The notes under the pieces were generated by a model, which worked only from the letters and a program-made list of their open reading frames with translations, was not told the DNA's origin and ran no database searches. A DNA stretch of 59,751 nt from Lachnospiraceae bacterium (GTDB taxonomy: Bacteria; Bacillota; Clostridia; Lachnospirales; Lachnospiraceae). Numbering within the stretch: the stretch's first letter is position 1; the number at the start of each line of letters is the position of its first letter. The position numbers and the translations under genes are program-made. Where the stretch lies: positions 1 to 59,751 of the forward strand of contig BLLU01000194.1 in NCBI GenBank assembly GCA_011959105.1, read 5' to 3'. Below are positions 1 through 8,152 of the stretch, in pieces.

Positions 1-56
1 GAGCAGGGGTACCGCTCAATCATCTGATTTGATGATTTTGCGACACCCCCTTTTTT

Positions 57-87
57 GCATAAGTTTTGGGCATTTCGGGCATGAATA
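57..87 (+). promoter_or_regulatory. possible sporulation sigma-G/F type promoter of spoVAA
   Basis: GCATA at 57-61 fits the -35 pattern GHATR. After 18 bases comes CATGAATA at 80-87, an imperfect match to the -10 pattern CATNHTA. spoVA operons are forespore-expressed under sigma G in Bacillus, so a promoter of this kind is expected here. The -10 match is weak. A short stem (AATCATC/GATGATT, 18-37) lies just upstream and may end the preceding transcript. Confidence 0.35.
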
Positions 88-157
88 ATCAAAACCTTAC
101 AATTCTGCCTGCGGAGTGCGGGAAGTAAAGGGAAACATTGAAAGGACCGGGAGGACC

Positions 158-844
158 ATGGCGAATGTAACGGTATATCTGAAATGCGACCGCAATGTGG
201 AAAGCCAGGAAGAAGATGTTTTTTTGAAAGATATTGCCACCCTGCAATGTACGGACCAACAGGTGCTGGCCAAATGTAAAGCCGTTAAGGTGCATCATTT
301 CTCGGAGGGCGACCAGGCCCAGGGAGGCAGGAGCCCCGGAAGCGGAAAGAAGCCCTGGACGGGGCAGGCCCACCAGCAGCGCTGTGTGGTCAGTGTGCTG
401 AAAATTATAGCCTTGATGGAGGAAGCCTGCCCCGGCATTACCGTCCAGTCCGTGGGTGAGACGGATGTGGTGCTGGAGCGGGTGAAGGTGTCGAAATACA
501 AGGGGCCTAAGCTGTGGTGCAAGGTGGCGCTGGTATGTCTGGTGAGTTTTTTCGGAACGGGATTTACCATCATTGCCTTTCATAACGATGTGGGGATCAA
601 TGAGGTGTTCACGGAGATCTACAAGATTGCCATGGGCCGGGAGCCGGGGGGATTGAACGTGCTGGAGGTGGCTTACAGCCTGGGACTGGCCCTGGGTATC
701 ATTGTGTTCTTCAACCATATCGGCGGCAGACGCATCACCAAAGACCCTACTCCTATCGAGGTGTCCATGCGCAATTATGAGGAGGATGTGAATAAGGCTC
801 TGGTGAACACCGCAGGCCGCGAGGGGAAAGAGGTGGACGCCTGA
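158..844 (+). CDS. spoVAA: stage V sporulation protein AA
   Basis: A 228-residue protein of the SpoVAA family, part of the inner-membrane machinery that loads dipicolinic acid into the developing spore and releases it at germination. An N-terminal soluble domain of about 130 residues, starting with MANVTVYLKCD, precedes two membrane segments (about residues 132-154 and 185-205), as in the family. I chose the ATG at 158 because GGGAGG sits just before it; the frame also opens at a GTG at 116. Its stop overlaps the spoVAB start by one base (TGATG), indicating translational coupling. SpoVAA is absent from many clostridia that keep only AC-AD-AE, so the fuller set is notable. Confidence 0.9.
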   Translation: MANVTVYLKCDRNVESQEEDVFLKDIATLQCTDQQVLAKCKAVKVHHFSEGDQAQGGRSPGSGKKPWTGQAHQQRCVVSVLKIIALMEEACPGITVQSVGETDVVLERVKVSKYKGPKLWCKVALVCLVSFFGTGFTIIAFHNDVGINEVFTEIYKIAMGREPGGLNVLEVAYSLGLALGIIVFFNHIGGRRITKDPTPIEVSMRNYEEDVNKALVNTAGREGKEVDA

Positions 845-1332
845 TGCAGACATTTATGTGGTGCTTATTGGCGCTGGCGGGTTTCAGCTTTGGACTGCTG
901 GCGGCGGCGGGGGTATTTACGGTGCTCAGCGCGGTGGGGCTGGTGCCCCGCTTTGCCGGTAAGACCCATTCGGCCAAGGAAATATGGCTCTATGAGGATA
1001 TGGTGATGGTGGGGACCATTGTGGGCTGTATATGCAGCGTCTTTCACCGTTATCTCCAGGTGGGATCCTGGCTGGAGGAAAAATTTCCGGGCCTTGACTG
1101 GCTGTGGGAAGCGCTGGGGCAGGGATTTCTGGGGGTATCCGGCCTGTTTTACGGCATGTTTGTGGGTTGTCTGGCCCTGGCCATCGCGGAGATGCTGGAC
1201 AGTATTCCCATATTTACCCGCCGTATCTCCTTCCGTCACGGGCTGGGCTGCGCAGTACTGGCCATGGCGGTGGGCAAATTTTGCGGCGCACTGTTCTACT
1301 TCTGGCAGGAACTGCACAGGGTGGTGAACTGA
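844..1332 (+). CDS. spoVAB: stage V sporulation protein AB
   Basis: A 162-residue integral membrane protein with four hydrophobic stretches. It matches SpoVAB in length, in the charged YED segment after the first helix, and in its position directly behind spoVAA and ahead of spoVAC. It is thought to belong to the dipicolinic acid channel of the spore inner membrane; its individual role is not established. It is translationally coupled to spoVAA. Confidence 0.88.
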   Translation: MQTFMWCLLALAGFSFGLLAAAGVFTVLSAVGLVPRFAGKTHSAKEIWLYEDMVMVGTIVGCICSVFHRYLQVGSWLEEKFPGLDWLWEALGQGFLGVSGLFYGMFVGCLALAIAEMLDSIPIFTRRISFRHGLGCAVLAMAVGKFCGALFYFWQELHRVVN

Positions 1333-1380
1333 GACGGCATGAGATTTTAATAAATCCAGAAAGGAAACAGGTTATCTATC

Positions 1381-1836
1381 ATGAACGAGAAGCAACAACA
1401 GGATTATGAAAAATATGTGAAACAGGTAACGCCTACCCACAACCTGGGTCTGCAGATGCTCAAGGCTTTTGTCACCGGAGGCATGATCTGCTGTATCGGG
1501 CAGTTTATCCTGAACTACTGTGAGAAGCTGGGGCTGGACAAGCAGAGCGCGGGCAGCTGGTGCTCTCTGCTTCTGGTGTTGTGCTCCGTGGTGCTGACGG
1601 GCTTTAATCTCTATCCCAAGATCGTGAAATGGGGGGGCGCGGGGGCTCTTGTGCCCATTACCGGATTTGCCAACTCCGTGGCGGCCCCTGCCATCGAGTA
1701 CAAGAAGGAAGGCCAGGTCTTTGGAGTGGGCTGCAAGATTTTTACCATCGCCGGGCCGGTGATCCTGTACGGCATCTTTGCCAGCTGGGTACTGGGGCTG
1801 GGGTATTATTTTGGGAAGCTGATGGGACTTTTTTGA
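1381..1836 (+). CDS. spoVAC: stage V sporulation protein AC
   Basis: A 151-residue membrane protein of the SpoVAC/SpoVAEb family, with several hydrophobic helices and the typical PTHNLGLQMLKAF amino-terminal segment. In Bacillus, SpoVAC acts as a mechanosensitive channel component for dipicolinic acid release. It lies 48 bases after spoVAB. An intrinsic terminator follows, so this three-gene transcript ends here, and spoVAD and spoVAE, which normally come next, are about 13.6 kb downstream. Confidence 0.93.
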   Translation: MNEKQQQDYEKYVKQVTPTHNLGLQMLKAFVTGGMICCIGQFILNYCEKLGLDKQSAGSWCSLLLVLCSVVLTGFNLYPKIVKWGGAGALVPITGFANSVAAPAIEYKKEGQVFGVGCKIFTIAGPVILYGIFASWVLGLGYYFGKLMGLF

Positions 1837-1861
1837 AATGGTACCAACCAGATCAAACAGA

Positions 1862-1902
1862 CAGAGTGGGAGCATGAAATGATGCTGACCGCTCTGTTTT
1901 TT
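1862..1902 (+). terminator. intrinsic terminator of spoVAA-AB-AC
   Basis: The arms CAGAGTGG (1862-1869) and CCGCTCTG (1889-1896) pair with one G-T wobble. An inner AGCAT/ATGCT stem extends the hairpin, and T6 follows at 1897-1902. Confidence 0.85.
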
Positions 1903-1983
1903 ATTGATATTTTTCCGCACATAAGGTTTTTTAGGTATGCTTGGGAAATGTAATATGAATACATCGAAAAGTACAAAATGTGC

Positions 1984-2012
1984 TTGATGATGTTCAAATA
2001 ATCCGATATAAT
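1984..2012 (+). promoter_or_regulatory. sigma-A type promoter
   Basis: TTGATG at 1984-1989, a 17-base spacer and TATAAT at 2007-2012 give a strong housekeeping promoter for the unrecognised gene at 2065. That gene is therefore transcribed separately from spoVA. Confidence 0.7.
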
Positions 2013-2064
2013 TTAAACGATTAAGATAAAAAAGGGAGATTTGAAAAAAAGGAAGCGTAAAATT

Positions 2065-2535
2065 ATGAAAAACCGTTATTTTGCTGAGGAAGAAATTAGA
2101 AGTGATGATTTGTTTTTCATATGTTATATGGTTGAACGCATAGCAAGGAAATTGCGCCAAAGAAATAGATATGTAGTAAATACGATCGGTAAAGAGGAGA
2201 TGTATCATTTAATCAGTGTGGCAAATGTACTTCACGCAGAAAATCCTTTGGATGTGGAAGACGATTGGATTGAAAAGTACCATCTCCAAAAGGGGGATTT
2301 TAATATTTTGGATGTGGAAAATGAATTGGTATCTCAAGCGCCAAATGCCTTACAAATGGGAAAAGTGTATCAAAGACTGATTAGAGACTCGGCGCTCCCG
2401 GATGAGGATTATGTAGAAGGAATTTTCAGAGTTTATAATCACGAGATATGTGATGTGGTTGATAATTATAATTGCAGTGCGTATTTTGAACCTTCATATG
2501 TAATTGCGCGTGCGTATCAGGCGGGAGGATTTTGA
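2065..2535 (+). CDS. hypothetical protein, AT-rich
   Basis: A 156-residue acidic soluble protein that I do not recognise. It has no signal peptide, membrane segment or known catalytic motif. The start is uncertain: TTG at 2041 follows GGGAGA closely, while ATG at 2065 follows AGGAAG. I give the ATG. Base composition is visibly AT-richer than the flanking spoVA and GH5 genes, and it has its own promoter, which suggests acquisition. The middle (about residues 60-110) contains aspartate-rich segments and tyrosine-rich stretches follow near the C-terminus. Confidence 0.7.
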   Translation: MKNRYFAEEEIRSDDLFFICYMVERIARKLRQRNRYVVNTIGKEEMYHLISVANVLHAENPLDVEDDWIEKYHLQKGDFNILDVENELVSQAPNALQMGKVYQRLIRDSALPDEDYVEGIFRVYNHEICDVVDNYNCSAYFEPSYVIARAYQAGGF

Positions 2536-2577
2536 GGAATCAAGGAGTTATGGACTGTAAACCATCCCCATACTTTC

Positions 2578-2606
2578 TTGACAGCAATAGCATAAACGAA
2601 TATAAT
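2578..2606 (+). promoter_or_regulatory. sigma-A type promoter of the GH5 gene
   Basis: A consensus TTGACA at 2578-2583, a 17-base spacer and a consensus TATAAT at 2601-2606 lie about 70 bases before the glycanase start. Confidence 0.85.
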
Positions 2607-2673
2607 TAATATACATTGGGGCATTTCAGCCCCTTTGGACTATGCCGAAGAGAGAGGATGGGAAGGAGTTTAT

Positions 2674-3948
2674 ATGAAAAAGAGACGTTTGGCAGTGCTG
2701 CTGTGCTGCGTTCTGACAGCCGTGGCTCTGGCGGGCTGCGGAAATCCGCAGGCAGCAGGCGCGGACACAGTGGAAGACAGCAGGACTGTGGAGGGAGAGG
2801 AAAATCCGGGGAACAGTGAGAACGCAGAGGGCGAGACCCCGGAGGGCAGCGGGGACCAGGCGGAGCAGCCCGGAAACGGCGGCTCGGAGGAGACGGAGTC
2901 ATCCCAGGAGGAAGTACAGGAGGTAGAGATCACCATGAAGGATGTAGCCCCCATGGATCTGGTTAAGGAGATGAAGATCGGCTGGAATCTGGGGAATACT
3001 CTGGACGCTACCAGCAAGAGTATCGGCGTGAATGTGGAGATGGCCTGGGGGAATCCCAGGACCACCCAGGAGATGATTGACGCCATTATTGACCAGGGAT
3101 TTAATGTGATCCGCATTCCGGTGTCCTGGGGCGGCCAGATGGGGAAAGCGCCGGCTTACAATGTGCTGCCCGCATGGATGGACCGGGTGCAGGAGGTGGT
3201 GGACTACGCCTATGGACGCGGGGTCTATGTGATTGTCAATATCCATCATGAGGACTGGCATTTTCCCTCCGAGGAAAATAAGGATGCCGCGGCGGAACAA
3301 CTGGCGGCTCTGTGGACCGCCATTGCCACCCGTTTTCGGGATTATGACGAGCATCTGATCTTTGAGGGGATGAATGAACCCAGAAAGATCGGAACCAGTG
3401 TGGAATGGAATGACGGAGACAAAGAGGGCCGGGATGTGGTGAATTACCTGGACCAGGTATTTGTGGAAGCGGTGCGGGCCACCGGGGGCAACAATACCAT
3501 CCGCAATCTGATGGTGCCCGGTTACGCGGCTTCCTCCAGCGATACGGCGCTGAAGTCCATTGTACTGCCCCAGGACGAACATCTGATTGTATCGGTACAT
3601 GCCTATACACCCTATAATTTCGCGCTGAACAAGGAGGGCAAATCTACCTGGGACAATGACACCAGGGATATTGACCATCTGATGGAACTATTGGACGAAC
3701 TGTTCCTGAGCAAGGGCGTGCCAGTGATCATCGGCGAGTTCGGCGCCATGAACAAGGACAATGAGGACGAGCGGGTGCAGTGGGCCAGGTACTATGTGAG
3801 CAAGGCCCGGGAGTACGGCGTTCCCTGCGTCTGGTGGGACAACAATGCCTTTGACGGGGACGGGGAGAACTTTGGCCTGCTGAACCGCAGGGAGCTGACC
3901 TTTCCCTATCCCGAGTTGCTGAAAGCGTTGATCGAGAGTGCGGAGTAG
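2674..3948 (+). CDS. GH5 family glycanase lipoprotein (endoglucanase-like)
   Basis: A 424-residue secreted glycoside hydrolase anchored as a lipoprotein. The signal peptide ends in the lipobox LAGC (cleavage before Cys21). A Glu/Gly/Ser-rich linker of about 60 residues precedes a GH5 barrel. Visible GH5 hallmarks are GWNLGNTLDA near the start, NVIRIPVSWGG, IVNIHHEDWH, the acid/base glutamate E235 in MNEP and the nucleophile E355 in IIGEF. The family cleaves beta-1,4-linked glucans, mannans or related polymers; the substrate cannot be told here. ATG 2674 is preceded by GGAAGGAG. It is a single-gene unit, and its stop lies four bases from that of the convergent DUF368 gene. Confidence 0.9.
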   Translation: MKKRRLAVLLCCVLTAVALAGCGNPQAAGADTVEDSRTVEGEENPGNSENAEGETPEGSGDQAEQPGNGGSEETESSQEEVQEVEITMKDVAPMDLVKEMKIGWNLGNTLDATSKSIGVNVEMAWGNPRTTQEMIDAIIDQGFNVIRIPVSWGGQMGKAPAYNVLPAWMDRVQEVVDYAYGRGVYVIVNIHHEDWHFPSEENKDAAAEQLAALWTAIATRFRDYDEHLIFEGMNEPRKIGTSVEWNDGDKEGRDVVNYLDQVFVEAVRATGGNNTIRNLMVPGYAASSSDTALKSIVLPQDEHLIVSVHAYTPYNFALNKEGKSTWDNDTRDIDHLMELLDELFLSKGVPVIIGEFGAMNKDNEDERVQWARYYVSKAREYGVPCVWWDNNAFDGDGENFGLLNRRELTFPYPELLKALIESAE

Positions 3949-3952
3949 TTTC

Positions 3953-4840
3953 TCATTCTGCCCGGCGGGACAGGCGGGAGAGTAGCTGATAGCCTGCCAC
4001 GGCGGCCAGGGGGGCGAAGAGCAGATTCCATCCCTCCGGCAGGCCGGGATACAGTTCCCCCAGGGAGCCCAGCACAAAGCCCAGGATCAGCAGATAGGTG
4101 GGCTGGGGGCGGCGCTGCATGGCGCTGCCCAGCAGCCGGGTTACCAGCAGCGTGCAGAGTACGGCTCCCAGTCCCAGCGGCAGCAGGGAGGCAAAACGCA
4201 GGCTGCTCACCGCCTCCATCACCGGTTCGTACAGTCCCAGCATCAGCAGCATCTGAGACACGCTGATGCCGGGCAGGATCAGGGCGACGGCAAGGATGCA
4301 GCCTCCCAGGAACTGGAACAGAAGCGCGCGGAAGGAGGGGACTCCGGGTGACGAAGCAGCTCCCGGGAGTCCGGCGGTGAACAGCCCTTCCGGCAGCGCC
4401 GCCAGCCCATAGACCATAAGGAGACCTGCCAGGGGCCAGAACAGCGCCTGCCAGGTTATTTTTTTGACCTGGGCCTGCCGACAGATCAGGGGGATGCCTC
4501 CGGCCACTGCCCCCAGAAAAAAATAGCTGACTGCCATGGGGTAGCGTTCCAACAGGGACAGCACGCCCTTAGCCAACAGCGCCATGCCCGCCAGTGCCCC
4601 CAGGGAAAACAGCGCCAGGAAACGCAGACAGTCCCAGAGCCGCCGCCTGGCACAGCCGTCGTTTCCGCAGCGGATGCATTCGGCCAATAGTCCGGGCAGG
4701 CTTCCCATGGATTCAATCAATTCTTCGTAGATTCCCAGGATCATGGCCATGGTTCCTCCACTGGCCCCCGGCACCGTCATGGTGCCTCCCACGGCCATGG
4801 CTCTGGCCAGAACATGCCACCATTTCCCCTTTTTTTCCAT
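3953..4840 (-). CDS. DUF368 membrane protein, probable polyprenyl-phosphate translocase
   Basis: A 295-residue polytopic membrane protein with about eight or nine helices. The repeated glycine-rich motifs PGASGGTMAMILG near the N-terminus and ILPGISVSQMLL in the second half mark the DUF368 family. Members of this family (PopT) have been reported to flip undecaprenyl phosphate back across the membrane for cell-wall and polymer synthesis; I infer the same role here. It lies 70 bases downstream of the chemoreceptor gene on the same strand and may be read from that promoter. It is convergent with the GH5 gene, with no terminator between them. Confidence 0.85.
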   Translation of the reverse strand: MEKKGKWWHVLARAMAVGGTMTVPGASGGTMAMILGIYEELIESMGSLPGLLAECIRCGNDGCARRRLWDCLRFLALFSLGALAGMALLAKGVLSLLERYPMAVSYFFLGAVAGGIPLICRQAQVKKITWQALFWPLAGLLMVYGLAALPEGLFTAGLPGAASSPGVPSFRALLFQFLGGCILAVALILPGISVSQMLLMLGLYEPVMEAVSSLRFASLLPLGLGAVLCTLLVTRLLGSAMQRRPQPTYLLILGFVLGSLGELYPGLPEGWNLLFAPLAAVAGYQLLSRLSRRAE

Positions 4841-4910
4841 AAAAATTCCTCCCGTCTGATCCGGCTGTTACAATATATCCGGCAGAGGGGAGGAACATTC
4901 CTGATTTATA

Positions 4911-6275
4911 TCAGTTACTTGCAAGCTCAATCATTTTTTCCATGTCTGAGATCAGGCCGGTGGAATACTGCTGCGCCTCGTTGCAGAGTTGTTCCGCCAG
5001 GCCGTACTGCTCATTCTTGATGGCCTGGATGACGTCCGCGCCATACTGGTGGAACTTTCGATGCTTCTCGCCCAGGGCGTTCCAGATGGGCAGTATCTCC
5101 GGGATCTGGGGGGTCAGGGCATAGTAAAAATGCCCGAATCCACATTTGCTGGAGTTAAGCTGCAGCGGCAGTATGGTCTGCTTGCGCACCATTTCCTGCA
5201 AATTGGTAAGCCAGGAGCGGTGTGCGGTGACGGCGGTGCTCACATACTGGGAAAATTCTTTGTTTTCCAGATGGAAGAAAGCATCCTCCGTCATGCTTCC
5301 CATCTGCTTCACCGTGTCGTCCAGGGTTTTTTCTATGTCAACCACGGGCTTGACAGCCTTGATCAGATCCTCGCTCACATTGCTCATAAACTCCGTGCTG
5401 TCCCGCAGCTGGTTCTCCATCTCCGCCATGGAACTGCTGATTTCCTGGCTGACGGCGGCAATGGAACTGATGGTCCCGCTGACGCTGGAGACCTCTTCCC
5501 GGTTTTCGCTGTTCAGGGTCCAGACATTGTTGATCTTTCCTGTCATACTGTCCAGAATGCCGATGGTGTCCTTTGTACTGTTCACACTCTTCTGGGAGGC
5601 TTCTTTAATATTGCCGACGAACTCGCCCATGCTCTGGGTCAGGCTCTGGGTTTTCTCGGCCAATTCCCGGATCTCGCCAGCCACCACGGCAAAACCTCTT
5701 CCCGCCTCACCGGCCCTGGCCGCCTCTATGGAAGCGTTGAGCGCCAACAGACTGGTCTGGAGGGAGATGGTCTCAATCCCTTCGATGACATCATTCAGAT
5801 GGCCGATGACCTCCTGCAGGGCATCCATGTCGCTCTGCATGCTGCGGGACATCTGAGCGGTCTGTTCCGAGAGCTCTTTAATGGAGGTGAGCTCCTCCTG
5901 GGCGGCCTCGATTTTCCGAAACACATTGTCCGCCGCCGAGGACACTTCCACGATATTGTGGGTCATCTCCTCATGTACATTGTTGGAATGTCCGGTCATG
6001 CTATGTCCGTCCGAGGAGCCGAACAGGGTTTCCGTGGCCCTGGCGACTCTGCGGGAGATGTCTACAATCTTGTCGTTCTGATACTTCATGGTCAGATCCA
6101 GCGAACTGATCTGCATGACGGCTTTAATGTTTTTGTCAAATACCTCGGCAAATTCCTTACGGCCCTTCGACAGACGTTTGTAAATCCCGCCTAACTCCGG
6201 CTCGCGGGAGTAATCGGCATCCTTCAATTCGGAAATAGCTTTCATAAGAACTACTTTGTTGTTTCTGGATCCCAT
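4911..6275 (-). CDS. soluble methyl-accepting chemotaxis protein with C-terminal CZB domain
   Basis: A 454-residue cytoplasmic chemoreceptor with no membrane segment. The signalling hairpin is clear ([22 protein letters not shown] then [16 protein letters not shown]), flanked by long coiled-coil helices. The last 120 residues match the CZB zinc-binding domain: HRSWL, then KCGFGHFYY, then HRKFHQYG supply the expected His/Cys/His ligands. CZB receptors sense zinc or oxidants such as hypochlorite, so this one probably senses an internal redox or metal signal. ATG 6275 has GGAGAGAAGGAG upstream; the frame opens 36 codons earlier without a ribosome binding site. No other chemotaxis genes are in the window. 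Confidence 0.93.
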   Translation of the reverse strand: MGSRNNKVVLMKAISELKDADYSREPELGGIYKRLSKGRKEFAEVFDKNIKAVMQISSLDLTMKYQNDKIVDISRRVARATETLFGSSDGHSMTGHSNNVHEEMTHNIVEVSSAADNVFRKIEAAQEELTSIKELSEQTAQMSRSMQSDMDALQEVIGHLNDVIEGIETISLQTSLLALNASIEAARAGEAGRGFAVVAGEIRELAEKTQSLTQSMGEFVGNIKEASQKSVNSTKDTIGILDSMTGKINNVWTLNSENREEVSSVSGTISSIAAVSQEISSSMAEMENQLRDSTEFMSNVSEDLIKAVKPVVDIEKTLDDTVKQMGSMTEDAFFHLENKEFSQYVSTAVTAHRSWLTNLQEMVRKQTILPLQLNSSKCGFGHFYYALTPQIPEILPIWNALGEKHRKFHQYGADVIQAIKNEQYGLAEQLCNEAQQYSTGLISDMEKMIELASN

Positions 6276-6354
6276 ATTGTGTTCTCCTTCTCTCCTGCAT
6301 AATGAATTTGGCAACGCAAAGGCTGCCTCGCAAGCTATGTATGGATATAGCTTC

Positions 6355-6383
6355 ATGATAAAATATTTCAAAGATTTTTGCAA
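6355..6383 (-). promoter_or_regulatory. promoter of the chemoreceptor gene
   Basis: Read on the minus strand: TTGCAA (6383-6378), a 17-base spacer and TATCAT (6360-6355), about 80 bases before the start codon. Confidence 0.6.
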
Positions 6384-6442
6384 TATCTTTGTGAATGTTT
6401 CGTAATTTTTTACAATTGATATTTAGAAGAGTACGAAAATAC

Positions 6443-6470
6443 TTGACAGGGTAAAAAAAGTAATTATAAT
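6443..6470 (+). promoter_or_regulatory. sigma-A promoter of the restriction-modification module
   Basis: TTGACA at 6443-6448, a 16-base A-rich spacer and TATAAT at 6465-6470, in AT-rich DNA between the divergent chemoreceptor gene and the TnpV-like gene. Confidence 0.85.
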
Positions 6471-6553
6471 AAAAGGTACAAAGGGATAGGGAAAGCAAAG
6501 GGTTGTATAAGCTCTGGCTTTCCCTAATTATTTTTAAGAGAGAGGAAGAAAAT

Positions 6554-6844
6554 ATGGAAAATAGGCCTATTGGACGTTGGGGGCGCCTTCACCAAGATTA
6601 TTTGCGGGATACAGAGCCGGGACGATATCGTTGTATTTTTTTATCCAACGGCATTTGGGACTATCTGGATGCAATAGATGAAGAGGCTCAAAGGGAATAT
6701 GACGAGAAGGTAAGTGAAATTAGGATACAAATGGGTGTGCGGGAAAAGGCGGCAGATGGGGAACAGGAAAGCTGGCAGGAGCAAATGCGTATTGTCAGAA
6801 TGCTGGCCGAAGAGTGCGTATTGCGGGATATTGTTTATAAGTAG
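6554..6844 (+). CDS. TnpV-like transposon-associated protein
   Basis: A 96-residue protein resembling the C-terminal part of TnpV, a small protein carried by transposons of Clostridia. The resemblance covers IGRWGRLHQDYLR, the central segment ending YLDAIDEEAQ, and a C-terminal amphipathic segment. TnpV proteins are usually about 120-130 residues, so the N-terminal third is short or missing. ATG 6554 follows GAGAGGAAG. Its function is unknown. It lies at the head of the restriction-modification genes and marks the segment as mobile or formerly mobile. No transposase or recombinase accompanies it. Confidence 0.7.
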   Translation: MENRPIGRWGRLHQDYLRDTEPGRYRCIFLSNGIWDYLDAIDEEAQREYDEKVSEIRIQMGVREKAADGEQESWQEQMRIVRMLAEECVLRDIVYK

Positions 6845-6961
6845 CAGAGGAGAGACGAAATATTTGCGGCCAGAAAGTTGCTTTTTAATGCTTGGAATGA
6901 TATACTTACTTTACTTTTGTTTGTGGCATAAAACAGGTTTTACATGACTTGGGGGGATAAG

Positions 6962-8152
6962 ATGGCATTTACGCATATAGATTGCTTCAGCGGGCCAGGG
7001 GGAATATGTACCGGGCTTCATGCGGCAGGATTTGATACGAGAGTGGCCATAGAGTACATTAAAAGCTGTGTGGATACTTATAAAGCGAATCACCCGGAGG
7101 TTCATATAATCCACTCGGATATCAGAAAGGTGTGCGAGGAACAAATATTACCCTATATTCCAGCGGATGGGGTGGATCTTGTTACATCAGGGATGCCGTG
7201 TGAGACATTCTCAACAGCAGGAAATAAATCCCGATCGTTTTATGATGACAGGCAGTTGTTGTTTCGAGAGGGAATTAGAATCGCCAAAATAGCAAAGGCA
7301 AAGCTGATCTTGTTTGAGAATGTACCTGCGATTACCACAAAAACGGTGAAGAAGAATTCAAAAAAATTGATAGTGCAATTGCTGAAAGAGGAACTGGCAG
7401 CTGCAGGATACAAAAACTATATTGAGGTTACTTTAAATGCAACGCAATTTGGTGTTCCACAGAGGAGAAACAGGTATTTTATTTTAGCTTCCCTTGACCC
7501 GCAAACAGAACTTTCCGTACCGATTGGAAAAACTGTTAAAGAGGTTACGGTGGGAGAAGCATTGCAAGGTCTTAAAAATGTTGTCCCTAACAGCGGAATA
7601 GAAGCGACTTCCTACACAGGAAAAGAATCAGAATTTTCCAGGCTAATGAAGGATGATACTTTTTGGAGAAGAGAGGGGATGCATTCTTCCAAAGTCACCT
7701 ATCAGATGCCAATGAAGCACCGGGACTGCACTTTGAAGAGATTTGCAATGCTTAGGCCTGGTGAAAGCCTGAAAGATTTGTTTGAAAGATACACAGGTGA
7801 AGAACGTGAACGGTTACAAGCGCAGCGGATCATGCCTCAAAAAATGTTTATCAAGCGGAACTACAGATTGATTGAAAATGAGCCTTCTCCAACGGTTACC
7901 AGCCATTGTCTGGATGAGTTTGTACATCCAAAACATAATCGGGCTTTGACAGTGCGAGAGTGCGCCAGATTGCAATCTTTTCCTGATTCCTACGATTTTT
8001 GCGGAGGCCCCTATATTGTCCCTCATATTGATAAGAACGTACAGGATAAATATGAACAGATTGGGGATGCGGTTCCTCCATTACTTGCTTATGCCTGGGG
8101 AAAACAGATTAATAGTATTTTGAACAAAGAGAGGGAAAGAAAAAATGTCTGA
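6962..8152 (+). CDS. DNA (cytosine-5) methyltransferase
   Basis: A 396-residue C5 cytosine methyltransferase. All main motifs are in order: I (DCFSGPGGICTG, S-adenosylmethionine binding), IV (GMPCETFSTAG with nucleophile Cys80), VI (FENVP), VIII (QRRNRYF), then the target recognition region, and X near the C-terminus (QIGDAVPP). ATG 6962 has GGGGGG five bases upstream. Its end overlaps the next gene by eight bases. It should protect host DNA from the partner endonuclease, probably by methylating a cytosine in a CCGG-centred site. The coding sequence is AT-richer than chromosomal neighbours. Confidence 0.94.
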   Translation: MAFTHIDCFSGPGGICTGLHAAGFDTRVAIEYIKSCVDTYKANHPEVHIIHSDIRKVCEEQILPYIPADGVDLVTSGMPCETFSTAGNKSRSFYDDRQLLFREGIRIAKIAKAKLILFENVPAITTKTVKKNSKKLIVQLLKEELAAAGYKNYIEVTLNATQFGVPQRRNRYFILASLDPQTELSVPIGKTVKEVTVGEALQGLKNVVPNSGIEATSYTGKESEFSRLMKDDTFWRREGMHSSKVTYQMPMKHRDCTLKRFAMLRPGESLKDLFERYTGEERERLQAQRIMPQKMFIKRNYRLIENEPSPTVTSHCLDEFVHPKHNRALTVRECARLQSFPDSYDFCGGPYIVPHIDKNVQDKYEQIGDAVPPLLAYAWGKQINSILNKERERKNV

